DNA of 8,331 nt, taken from Dongia_B soli. Its GTDB lineage: Bacteria; Pseudomonadota; Alphaproteobacteria; Dongiales; Dongiaceae. The notes below the pieces were generated by a model. The model was given only the letters and a program-made list of their open reading frames with translations. It ran no database searches and had not been told where the DNA came from. The number at the start of each line of letters is the position of its first letter. Positions within the stretch are counted from its first letter, which is position 1. Made by a program: the position numbers and the translations under genes. Below are positions 1 to 5,954 of the stretch, in pieces. The stretch is from contig NZ_JAXCLW010000018.1 in the NCBI RefSeq assembly GCF_034044715.1, forward strand, positions 1-8,331, read 5' to 3'.

Positions 1-51
1 GTCGCGTTGGTCAATCCCGGAGCCTTGTTCGTGTCTGGATTTTTGGCCATG
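1..51 (-). CDS. Possible 5' end of a minus-strand gene, cut by the window edge
   Basis: Read on the minus strand, an ATG at 51 opens 17 codons without a stop (MAKNPDTNKAPGLTNAT) before the window ends. The peptide start is hydrophilic and has no signal peptide. Purine-rich stretches (GAGAGGG and AGG) lie just upstream and could act as a ribosome-binding site. The plus strand is also open over the same bases (about 46 codons from position 1 to a TGA near 138), so the coding strand is not certain. I do not recognise the product. Confidence 0.3.
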
Positions 52-363
52 GTACCTGTCCCTCTCAGGCATGTGTTGCAGGATGCGTTAGAGTTCGTTC
101 GTTTCGGATATTGGGCGGACTCGGCTGGCCACCGTTGATCAACGGCGTGCCAAGGGTGGCGGAATGACTGTGCCGATCGCAGCTTTTAAGACGGGTTGTT
201 TCGCAAGCGACACTGTTGCTCGTTCGATTACGATAATGGCCTCATTGGCGACCATTTTCTTTCTCCCATCAGGGAAGGAAACTGGGGGTTCGATCTACAA
301 GCCGCAGTAATGGATCATTATCTGAGCAGAGAGGTAAATTGACTAACCCTAGAGCCGGTTATC
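52..363. other. Non-coding stretch between the left-edge gene and the PAS gene
   Basis: I see no convincing gene here. The interval holds a perfect 14-bp palindrome at 132-145, a small inverted repeat TAATG-GAT-CATTA at 308-320, and a weak 5-bp inverted repeat (TAACC/GGTTA, arms 344-348 and 357-361) just beyond the PAS gene's stop codon. The last has no T-run after it on the minus strand, so it is not a good intrinsic terminator. If the left-edge ATG at 51 is real, this interval contains its promoter. Confidence 0.5.
132..145. promoter_or_regulatory. Perfect 14-bp palindrome, operator-like
   Basis: CCGTTGATCAACGG is identical to its own reverse complement. It sits about 80 bp upstream of the possible minus-strand start at 51, a distance where a dimeric regulator could bind. 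The core TTGATCAA recalls FNR/Anr half-sites (TTGAT and ATCAA), but those are separated by four bases in a true FNR box and here they abut, so I do not call it an FNR site. With no loop it is a poor RNA hairpin. The regulator is unknown. Confidence 0.35.
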
Positions 364-852
364 TCATTTCTCAGTCGAGTTACCTTTTCGAAATATTGCA
401 CGCCTCCCGCAAAAAAACATATCGACCTGCTCCCCGTCATAAGAAAGCGGCATCGTGATCACCTCGAAATCCAAGAAATATCCGTCTTCTCCGTGCACCG
501 GAACGACACCATGAGCCGGGGCCTTCGTTGTTATGACGCCGGTAAGGGTCTCGTATATTTTCTTGTAGTCTTCGCGGGGCATGTACTCGTCTATGTATCG
601 CCCCGTGGGATTGCTGCCACATACATCGACGATATGGGTGCCAATTAGACGCGCTTTGAACCGATAGAAACCATTTTGACGAACGACGTCATGCAGCATG
701 ACGTAGGGTAGTAACTGAGGGATTTCCTCGGGATAAATATCAGCTCGCGAAGGAATGCGCCTATCCCGAGATTTGCTCAGCCAGTAATCGTAAAGTTGAT
801 GCACAGGACTTGAGCCTCCAGGCTCCCCGACCATGCTCGCTCGCTTAAGCAT
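364..852 (-). CDS. Single-domain PAS protein (PAS_5 / DUF1488-independent alphaproteobacterial PAS family)
   Basis: The product is a small soluble protein of about 162 residues that is almost entirely one PAS-like domain of the PAS_5 type (Pfam PF07310). The family signature is visible in order: an N-terminal 'LYDYW' helix, 'IPSRADIYPEEIPQLLPYVML', a 'FKARLIGTHIV' strand, 'TGRYIDEYMP', and a late 'ITMPLSYDGEQVDM' strand. There is no kinase, cyclase or DNA-binding domain and no signal peptide or membrane helix, so the ligand and output are unknown. I start it at 852, where AAGAAGG lies 6 nt upstream. An ATG at 885 would add 11 residues but has no visible ribosome-binding site. It follows the ccm operon on the same strand after the broken ccmI, but nothing ties it functionally to cytochrome assembly. 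Its DNA is clearly more A/T-rich than the ccm genes (about 48% G+C over 421-480 by direct count), which would fit a separate origin. The family call is good; the role is unassigned. Confidence 0.8.
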   Translation of the reverse strand: MLKRASMVGEPGGSSPVHQLYDYWLSKSRDRRIPSRADIYPEEIPQLLPYVMLHDVVRQNGFYRFKARLIGTHIVDVCGSNPTGRYIDEYMPREDYKKIYETLTGVITTKAPAHGVVPVHGEDGYFLDFEVITMPLSYDGEQVDMFFCGRRAIFRKGNSTEK

Positions 853-943
853 GCCCAGCCTTCTTATGAATGGTATTTCCAACATTTAGTTGCCCAAGAC
901 TTAATCTGCGTGCCAGGCAGCGACACGTGCTTTCGAAAGGCGA

Positions 944-1170
944 TCAGGCAATCCGCTTAATACGGTGCCCAACCTCAAACTCCAACATCTCGGCCAGCCT
1001 CTGGAGCAGCCAGCCCGCAATCATTCCGCCTCGATGGCCGCCAGCTGATCGCGATAATCGCGACGGGCAGAGTCACTTTGTCTCCCAAGCTGCATGTTCC
1101 CAAAAGCGTTCGGACGGGGGGCGGCGATGACAGCGAGCATCATCACAACGAGGGGCCAGAAGCGGATCAT
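944..1170 (-). pseudogene. ccmI: Remnant of ccmI (cycH), truncated and probably frameshifted
   Basis: CcmI is the apocytochrome c chaperone of the CcmF-CcmH-CcmI ligation complex. It has an N-terminal membrane helix, a cytoplasmic loop, a second helix and a periplasmic TPR domain, usually several hundred residues in all. Here an ATG at 1170, with an excellent AAGGAGG at 1176-1182 (5 nt spacing), opens only 49 codons ending in TGA at 1021. They comprise a hydrophobic start (MIRFWPLVVMMLAVIAA) and then 'RRDYRDQLAAIEAE', which matches the family's conserved 'YRDQLxEIE' loop. Past the stop, other frames continue with family-like pieces: 'GLAAPEAGR' in one frame and 'LEFEVGHRIKRIA' in the third, ending at a TGA at 944. 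This pattern suggests at least two indels. The second helix and the TPR domain are absent. The position, 18 nt after ccmH, is the usual place for ccmI. The N-terminal identity is fairly secure; the frameshifted extension is inference. A short functional peptide of 49 residues (1021-1170) remains possible. Confidence 0.65.
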
Positions 1171-1175
1171 ATGGA

Positions 1176-1182
1176 CCTCCTT
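1176..1182 (-). promoter_or_regulatory. Strong ribosome-binding site retained before the ccmI remnant
   Basis: AAGGAGG on the minus strand lies 5 nt before the ATG at 1170, in the 18-nt gap after ccmH. It is the best Shine-Dalgarno match in the operon. It indicates that the remnant's start was a genuine translation start, since most other junctions here rely on ATGA overlap instead. Confidence 0.6.
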
Positions 1183-1188
1183 GCCGCC

Positions 1189-1707
1189 CTACAGCGTAGT
1201 TTGGTTGCGATCGGGGTTAGGGCGATCATCATCGGTCTTCAGGATTCCCTCCAGTCGCGCCTGTTCCGCGGCATTCAACGGCGCAGTCTGCGCCCGCGCG
1301 ACGCGGCGGTAATACGAACGGACGCCGATGCCGCCTGCCAGCAACAGGAAAAAGGGGCCGATCCAGATGAACGCCGTCTTGGCCTTAAAAGGCGGTTTCA
1401 GCAGCACGAAATCGCCGTAGCGTGCGACCAAATATTCCTGCACTTGGTCGTCAGTGGCGCCGCCGTTCAATTGCTCGCGTACGATGACGCGGAGTTCATG
1501 GGCGATGTCGGCATTGGAGTCCTCAATGCTTTCGCCCTGGCAGACGACGCAACGTATGTCGCGCGAAATCGCCTCGGCGCGCGCTTCCAGCACTGGGTCG
1601 CGCAACATCTCATCGGGCCGCACGGCAAAGCTCGCCGAACTGAAGGCCAGCACCGCTATCCCAGCAACCAGTCCGGCCGCGAGACCGTAGCGCGAGATGC
1701 AGATCAT
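1189..1707 (-). CDS. ccmH: Cytochrome c maturation protein CcmH (thiol reductase of apocytochrome c)
   Basis: CcmH is a membrane-anchored periplasmic thiol-disulfide protein that keeps or reduces the CXXCH cysteines of apocytochrome c for haem ligation by CcmF. The 172-residue product has a hydrophobic N-terminal signal/anchor (about residues 8-28). The family hallmark follows: 'IRCVVCQ' with C53 and C56, then 'SNADIAHELR'. After these come 'YGDFVLLKPP' (97-106) and a C-terminal membrane helix (about 112-128), leaving a short cytoplasmic tail. This is the short, alphaproteobacterial form (also called Ccl2/CycL), without the TPR extension of E. coli CcmH; in such organisms CcmI normally supplies that part. 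Its ATG overlaps the ccmG stop as ATGA (1704-1707). The gene that should follow, ccmI, is broken here. Confidence 0.95.
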   Translation of the reverse strand: MICISRYGLAAGLVAGIAVLAFSSASFAVRPDEMLRDPVLEARAEAISRDIRCVVCQGESIEDSNADIAHELRVIVREQLNGGATDDQVQEYLVARYGDFVLLKPPFKAKTAFIWIGPFFLLLAGGIGVRSYYRRVARAQTAPLNAAEQARLEGILKTDDDRPNPDRNQTTL

Positions 1708-2264
1708 TTCTGCAGATCCTTGATCAGCGGCAGGAGCTGCGTCTCGATGAGATCGTCGCTGAGCGGCCCGGGAATGCGCGCTCGAATGATCCCTTCCTTG
1801 TCAAGGATGAACGTCTCCGGAACACCAGTGATACCGAAGCTGGTGATGCCGATCCGCCCATTCTCATCTGAGCCGACCTGAAAATAGGGATTGCCCAGTT
1901 CGTCGAGGAAATCCTGCGACGCCTTCTTCTTGTCTTTCCAGGCGAGACCCAGAACGGGGAGGCCGGCTTTGATTGCGAGCTTCTTCAGGAGCGGATGCTC
2001 GGCGCGACAGGGCAAGCACCAGGAGGCGAAGAAATTGATCGCCACCACTTGGCCCCTATACGCATCGGTTCGCAAATCGCCAGCGGCAACCCCAGACTCG
2101 CCATTCACCAGCGCTGGCGCGACGAATCCGGCGACCGGCTTTCCGACCAACGGCGAGTCGATCGCATGAGGGTCACGGTTGGGACTCAGCCCGAGCGCGA
2201 AAACGACGGCCAAGGCAGCCAGTGCGAACAGCGGCAGAGTGAACAGCAGACGGCGCATGCTCAT
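1704..2264 (-). CDS. ccmG: Thiol:disulfide interchange protein CcmG (DsbE)
   Basis: CcmG is a periplasmic, membrane-tethered thioredoxin-fold reductant that supplies electrons to CcmH and apocytochrome c. With the start at 2264 the product has 186 residues: an uncleaved N-terminal helix (about 5-25), a thioredoxin domain with active site 'ASWCLPC' (C83, C86), and the cis-proline loop 'GVPET' (P149) followed by 'FILDKEGIIRARIPG', typical of DsbE. The frame is open further upstream (to 2387), but that extension reads through the end of ccmF in a shadow frame and resembles nothing. The ATG at 2264 forms an ATGA overlap with the ccmF stop. A second ATG two codons later (2258), with AAGG 8 nt upstream, is an alternative. 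Confidence 0.95.
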   Translation of the reverse strand: MSMRRLLFTLPLFALAALAVVFALGLSPNRDPHAIDSPLVGKPVAGFVAPALVNGESGVAAGDLRTDAYRGQVVAINFFASWCLPCRAEHPLLKKLAIKAGLPVLGLAWKDKKKASQDFLDELGNPYFQVGSDENGRIGITSFGITGVPETFILDKEGIIRARIPGPLSDDLIETQLLPLIKDLQK

Positions 2265-4243
2265 GCCCTTGCCGCTACCTCGCTTTTCCGTGCAAGCATT
2301 TTGCTGGGTGCACCGACGCGGTAACGTCGATCGGTCAGCGAAACGACCCCGCCCAATGCCATCAAGCCGCCACCAAGCCAAATCCACAGGACCAGCGGCT
2401 CTACGTAGATGCGGACTGTCCAGCCACCTTGGCCGTCCGGTTCGCCGACCACGACGTAGACGTCCCGGGCAAAGTTGCTGTGGATGGCGGATTCGGTGGT
2501 CGGCGGCGAGGGCACCAAGTATTGTCGCCGCTCCGGCGTCAGCAGAGCGAGGAGCTGCCCGTTCTGGGAGGCCACGATGGTAGCACGGTCAGCGAGGTAA
2601 TTGTCCACGGTCACCTTGCGTATGTCATCAAGTCGGTAACTCGTATCACCGACCTCGATTGATTGGCCGACATGCAGCACCGCGACCTTTTCCTGCTTCC
2701 AGGCAATTGAGCCGGTCATGCCGACGATGGCGACGGCGAGACCGGCATGAGCCAAGGTCATCCCATAAGCGGAGCGTGGCAAGCGGATGGCGCGAGACCA
2801 GCTGGCCCCGAGCGATCCGCCGAGCTTTACCCGCCCAGCCCATTCGATCAGCGTACCGATGAACAGCCAGGCCGCTAATGCCATGCCGGCGAGAGCCATG
2901 AAGGAGGCGCCATCGGCCATATACCAGGCGAAGCCAATGGCTATCGCAGCTGCGATACCGGCGGCAGCCAGTCGTTGCAAGGCGCCGGGCAGGTCTCCGC
3001 GCTTCCAGCCGAGGAACGGACCGATGGCGGCGATTAGGACAAGTGGCATGGCGATCGGCACGAAGACGGTTTGGAAATAGGGTGGGCCTACCGAGATTGT
3101 GCCGAGATTCATCACATTCAGGATCAGTGGGGCCAGGGTACCGAACAGGACAGTCGCCGCCAGCACCGCCAAGAGCAGGTTATTGAGGACGAGCGAGCCT
3201 TCGCGACTGATCGGCGCGAAGAAGCCACCCGGCTTCAGGATTGGTGCCCGCCAGGCGAAGAGCGACAGTGAGCCGCCGATGGCGATCGCCAGCAGCGCCA
3301 GGATGAAGATGCCGCGCGCCGGATCCTGGGCGAAAGCATGGACCGAAGTGATGACGCCCGAGCGCACGAGAAAAGTCCCGAGCATGCTGAAGGCGAAGCC
3401 TAAGATCGCGAGCAGGATAGTCCAGGCTTTGAGAGAATCCCGCTTTTCGACCACGATGGCCGAGTGCAGAAGTGCTGTCGCTATCAGCCAGGGCATGAAG
3501 GAAGCATTCTCCACCGGGTCCCAGTACCACCAGCCGCCCCATCCCAGCTCGTAGTAAGCCCAGCGACTGCCGAGGACGATGCCGCAGGTGAGAGTGGTCC
3601 AGGAGAGCAGTGTCCACGGCCGTACCCAACGCGCCCACGCGGCATCAACCGAGCCTTCGAGCAAGGCTGCGATGGCGAATGAGAAAGACATCGAGAGGCC
3701 GACATAGCCGAGATAGAGCATCGGTGGATGGAAGGCGAGCCCGGGGTCCTGTAGCATTGGATTGAGCTGGCGGCCCTCGAGCGGTGCTTGACCGAGGCGG
3801 GCGAAGGGGTTGGAAGTCAACAGCATGAACACCAGGAAGCCGGTCGAGATCATCGCTTGCACGGCAAGCACGCGCGACTTTAGACGCAGTGGCAAGTTGT
3901 TGCCGAAGGCGGCGACCAACGCACCGAAGAATCCTAGAATCAGCACCCAGAGCAGGAGTGAGCCTTCGTGATTGCCCCAGGCGGCCGCCACCTTGTAGAT
4001 CAGCGGCTGAGCGGAGTGCGAATTCTCATAAACCGCGGCCACGGAGAAGTCGGACACGACATAAGCATGGACCAAAGCGAGAAAGGACAGACCAAGTAGG
4101 AAGAACTGGCCCACTGCCGCTGGCTGCGCCAAGGCCATCCAGGGGCGCAGGTTGCGCTGCGCGCCGACCAGCGGGATCACGGATTGGGCGAGCGCCAAAA
4201 CCAATGCCAAGACCAGGGCGTAATGGCCGAGTTCGGTGATCAT
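2261..4243 (-). CDS. ccmF: Haem lyase CcmF (cytochrome c-type biogenesis protein)
   Basis: CcmF is the large integral-membrane subunit of the cytochrome c haem ligase. It accepts haem from holo-CcmE and, with CcmH (and normally CcmI), attaches it to the CXXCH motif of apocytochrome c. The product has 660 residues, the usual family length, and is hydrophobic throughout with many membrane helices. Visible landmarks are the conserved N-terminus 'MITELGHYAL', 'WGNHEGSLLLW' (89-99), 'AFHPPMLYLGYVG' (about 170-182), and the periplasmic tryptophan-rich WWD motif 'WGGWWYWDPVENASFMPW' (about 235-252). A soluble periplasmic segment lies near the C-terminus before the last helix ('LWIWLGGGLMALGG'). The gene appears intact. 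It is linked by ATGA overlaps to ccmE upstream (4240-4243) and ccmG downstream (2261-2264). Confidence 0.97.
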   Translation of the reverse strand: MITELGHYALVLALVLALAQSVIPLVGAQRNLRPWMALAQPAAVGQFFLLGLSFLALVHAYVVSDFSVAAVYENSHSAQPLIYKVAAAWGNHEGSLLLWVLILGFFGALVAAFGNNLPLRLKSRVLAVQAMISTGFLVFMLLTSNPFARLGQAPLEGRQLNPMLQDPGLAFHPPMLYLGYVGLSMSFSFAIAALLEGSVDAAWARWVRPWTLLSWTTLTCGIVLGSRWAYYELGWGGWWYWDPVENASFMPWLIATALLHSAIVVEKRDSLKAWTILLAILGFAFSMLGTFLVRSGVITSVHAFAQDPARGIFILALLAIAIGGSLSLFAWRAPILKPGGFFAPISREGSLVLNNLLLAVLAATVLFGTLAPLILNVMNLGTISVGPPYFQTVFVPIAMPLVLIAAIGPFLGWKRGDLPGALQRLAAAGIAAAIAIGFAWYMADGASFMALAGMALAAWLFIGTLIEWAGRVKLGGSLGASWSRAIRLPRSAYGMTLAHAGLAVAIVGMTGSIAWKQEKVAVLHVGQSIEVGDTSYRLDDIRKVTVDNYLADRATIVASQNGQLLALLTPERRQYLVPSPPTTESAIHSNFARDVYVVVGEPDGQGGWTVRIYVEPLVLWIWLGGGLMALGGVVSLTDRRYRVGAPSKMLARKSEVAARA

Positions 4244-4797
4244 CGTGGTCCACTTCCCTCATTATTTCCTGTTGAATTGCCGCCTGGAGAATCGCTTCCG
4301 GTCTGATCACCGGATTCCTGCCAACGGCCAGAGGCCTTCAGGGCCTTGGCAACTTCCGGCGGCAGGTATTTCTCGTCGTGTTTGGCCAACACTTCCTTAG
4401 CGATGAATTCGCCTTGCTCGTTGACCGCGCCCTCGATGACGACGCCCTGCCCTTCACGGAAGAGATCCGGGAGGATGCCGCGGTAGCGGACCTTGACCGA
4501 TTTGCTGAGGTCCGTGACCTCAAAGAGGACGGCACCATCGCTGCCGAGCTTCCGCAGGCTGCCCCGCTCAACGAGACCGCCGATGCGGATCGCCCGGCCC
4601 GGTGCAGGCGGCTTGGCCGCGACTTCGGTCGGGCTCAGAAAGAAGACGATATCCTGGCGCAACGCGGCGAGGACCAGAGCGACTGCACCACCCAGCAGCA
4701 CAAGGCTGACCAAAACGAGATAAAGCCGTCGAGTTTTGCGGGACATAGTGCGGCGCGGGGTGTTGGCCCGCAGCTCGCCCAGCTTGATATCAGTCAT
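4240..4797 (-). CDS. ccmE: Haem chaperone CcmE
   Basis: CcmE is a periplasmic OB-fold haem chaperone anchored by one N-terminal helix. It binds haem covalently through a histidine and shuttles it from CcmC to CcmF. The 185-residue reading has a transmembrane helix (about 25-45), the conserved 'DIVFFLSPTE' stretch (49-58), a beta-rich OB domain ('IRIGGLVERGSL', 'VKVRYRGILPDLFREGQGVV'), and the haem-binding motif 'LAKHDEKYLPPEV', with the covalent histidine H140 and nearby tyrosine Y144. A flexible Ser/Gly/Asn-rich tail follows. I place the start at 4797 because it makes an ATGA overlap with the ccmD stop. Starting at the internal ATG at 4746 ('MSRKTRRLYL') would look more like the usual CcmE N-terminus, but I see no ribosome-binding site there, so the first 17 residues are uncertain. 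Confidence 0.95.
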   Translation of the reverse strand: MTDIKLGELRANTPRRTMSRKTRRLYLVLVSLVLLGGAVALVLAALRQDIVFFLSPTEVAAKPPAPGRAIRIGGLVERGSLRKLGSDGAVLFEVTDLSKSVKVRYRGILPDLFREGQGVVIEGAVNEQGEFIAKEVLAKHDEKYLPPEVAKALKASGRWQESGDQTGSDSPGGNSTGNNEGSGPR

Positions 4798-5051
4798 GAA
4801 CCAGTTCTTTGATCGGAGGCCGCCTGACCGGACCTCAAGTGATCACGCGATCGCGCCACGGCGGTCCGGCGACGGTGTGGGGGCGTTTGCCCGGCGCCTT
4901 CCGCTTCAAGTCGGTGCAGGTGTGCCGCCGCGCGACGCAGTCGGCGCCAGCTATCGACCGCGAAGACGGCCACCATCAAGACAGCGACGCCGTAGGCCGG
5001 CCAGACGGCGTCGGCATAGCCGCCCATCATCAGATAATCACGGACAGTCAC
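4794..5051 (-). CDS. ccmD: Haem exporter accessory protein CcmD, with a long C-terminal tail
   Basis: CcmD is a small single-helix membrane protein that stabilises the CcmA-B-C complex and helps release holo-CcmE. The N-terminal part is typical: 'DYLMMGGYADAVWPAYG', then one membrane helix ('VAVLMVAVFAV') and the basic 'SWRRLRRA' stretch on the cytoplasmic side. The product is about 85 residues, longer than the usual 50-60, because an Arg/His/Gln-rich tail follows 'LHRLEAEG' to the stop. I choose the GTG at 5051 because a GAGG sits about 8 nt upstream, overlapping the end of ccmC. A GTG at 5060 is possible but overlaps that GAGG. The gene follows ccmC almost immediately and ends in an ATGA overlap with ccmE. 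Identity is good; the exact start and the meaning of the tail are uncertain. Confidence 0.88.
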   Translation of the reverse strand: MTVRDYLMMGGYADAVWPAYGVAVLMVAVFAVDSWRRLRRAAAHLHRLEAEGAGQTPPHRRRTAVARSRDHLRSGQAASDQRTGS

Positions 5052-5064
5052 AATCGCCACCTCA

Positions 5065-5817
5065 TCAATTGGCCCGTTTCCCGCCAGTCGAAGCTGCTTG
5101 CATCCGCAGGCGGTTAAACAGCAGGGACTGCGATCGCGCTTCCAGGAGAACCGCCTTCATCCGTGCGAGCAAGACGACGAAGAAGAACAGTTGGAACGCG
5201 ATTGCCATCGAGAAGAGAGGACTCAGCATGGAGGAATCGATGCTGGGCCCGCCGGAACGGAGGATGCTGGCCGGCTGGTGAAGGGTGTTCCACCAGTCGA
5301 CCGAAAACTTGATGACAGGTAGATTGATCGCGCCGACCAAGGCGAGGATGGCGGCGGTACGCTGGCCTCGCTGACGATCATCGAAAGCCTGTATCAATGC
5401 CATATGGCCGAGATAGAGGAAGAACAGGAGTAGGAAGGAGGTGAGACGCGCATCCCAGACCCAATAGACACCCCACATTGGGCGGCCCCAGAGTGAGCCG
5501 GAGACAAGGGCGATCAGGGTAAAGCCGGCCCCGACAGGGGAGGCCGCCTCAGCGGCGACATGGGCTAGTGGATGGCGCCAGATCAGGGCAGAGGCGCTGG
5601 CCACGGCGATCAGGCAGTAGGCGAACATCGCCAGCCAGGCAGCCGGCACATGGATATACATGATCCGCACCGTCTCACCCTGCTGGTAGTCAGCCGGCGA
5701 CTGCCACAGTGCGAGATAGAGCCCCGCAAGGAAGGCGAGGATAGTCGTCGTGATCAGCCAAGGTTGGAGCCGATCGGCCATCCGCAGGAAGCGTCCGGGA
5801 TTTGCAAAGCGATGCAT
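5065..5817 (-). CDS. ccmC: Haem exporter protein CcmC (haem handling, loads CcmE)
   Basis: CcmC is an inner-membrane protein of about six helices that binds haem on the periplasmic side and transfers it to CcmE. The 250-residue product has the standard family length. It shows the conserved N-terminus 'MHRFANPGRFLRMADRL', a first external histidine in 'MYIHVPAAW' (H56), the WWD motif 'LWGRPMWGVYWVWDARLTS' (109-127), and the second external histidine in 'VDWWNTLHQPAS' (H180). These histidines flank the WWD motif as axial haem ligands in the family. I start it at 5817, where GAGGAG lies about 5 nt upstream. The frame is open back to 5853, but those 12 codons fall in a hairpin leader. It is the first gene of the minus-strand operon. 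ccmB and ccmA, its partners in the exporter, are not found upstream. Confidence 0.96.
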   Translation of the reverse strand: MHRFANPGRFLRMADRLQPWLITTTILAFLAGLYLALWQSPADYQQGETVRIMYIHVPAAWLAMFAYCLIAVASASALIWRHPLAHVAAEAASPVGAGFTLIALVSGSLWGRPMWGVYWVWDARLTSFLLLFFLYLGHMALIQAFDDRQRGQRTAAILALVGAINLPVIKFSVDWWNTLHQPASILRSGGPSIDSSMLSPLFSMAIAFQLFFFVVLLARMKAVLLEARSQSLLFNRLRMQAASTGGKRAN

Positions 5818-5838
5818 GACTCTCCTCAATCTTCCATC

Positions 5839-5861
5839 GCGCCCAATGACCATATGGGCGC
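5839..5861 (-). promoter_or_regulatory. Leader hairpin just upstream of the ccmC ribosome-binding site
   Basis: GCGCCCA (5839-5845) and TGGGCGC (5855-5861) form a perfect 7-bp GC-rich stem around a 9-nt loop. On the minus-strand transcript it ends about 21 nt before the ccmC ATG, immediately ahead of the GAGGAG ribosome-binding site. No U-run follows, so it is unlikely to be an intrinsic terminator. It could tune translation or mRNA stability of the operon; that role is inference. Confidence 0.45.
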
Positions 5862-5866
5862 AGCGT

Positions 5867-5890
5867 TATTCCCGGAGTTAATCCCGGAAG
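5867..5890. repeat. Tandem 12-bp direct repeat with TCCCGGA core
   Basis: TATTCCCGGAGT (5867-5878) is followed directly by TAATCCCGGAAG (5879-5890); nine of twelve positions are identical. It lies between the two hairpins, about 50-75 bp upstream of ccmC. Head-to-tail repeats spaced by about one helical turn are a common layout for response-regulator sites, but no regulator can be named, and two copies could be chance. Confidence 0.3.
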
Positions 5891-5892
5891 AG

Positions 5893-5954
5893 CCTCAGAC
5901 GGAGAACTGCAGGTCCGCGGGGATGGTACGGCCCAGAGGCCCAGCCGTCTGAGG
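5893..5954 (-). promoter_or_regulatory. Long inverted repeat upstream of ccmC
   Basis: CCTCAGACGG (5893-5902) and CCGTCTGAGG (5945-5954) are exact reverse complements, 10 bp long and separated by 42 nt. Read as minus-strand RNA, they would close a loop that contains a TGGGCC-TC-TGGGCC direct repeat and a possible imperfect inner stem (GGGCCG with CGGACC). The element begins about 76 nt upstream of the ccmC start, so it may be part of the leader if transcription starts before 5954. I do not recognise it as a known riboswitch. It could equally be a DNA-level operator pair. Confidence 0.45.

Noticed and set aside
280..300. GGTTCGATC resembling a tRNA T-loop
   Set aside because: There is no 5-bp T-stem around it, and no acceptor or anticodon arms can be formed from the preceding 70 bases.
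1078..1881. A 267-codon plus-strand open frame
   Set aside because: It lies antisense to ccmH and ccmG, which have clear motifs, and its translation is low-complexity Arg/Ala-rich with no family resemblance. It is a shadow of GC-rich coding DNA.
2265..2387. The upstream 41 codons of the ccmG frame
   Set aside because: They lie inside the ccmF C-terminus and read as basic, cysteine-containing nonsense. The ATG at 2264 gives the standard DsbE N-terminus and an ATGA overlap.
4736..5281. A 181-codon plus-strand open frame over ccmD and ccmC
   Set aside because: It is antisense to recognised genes and very Arg-rich; a shadow frame.
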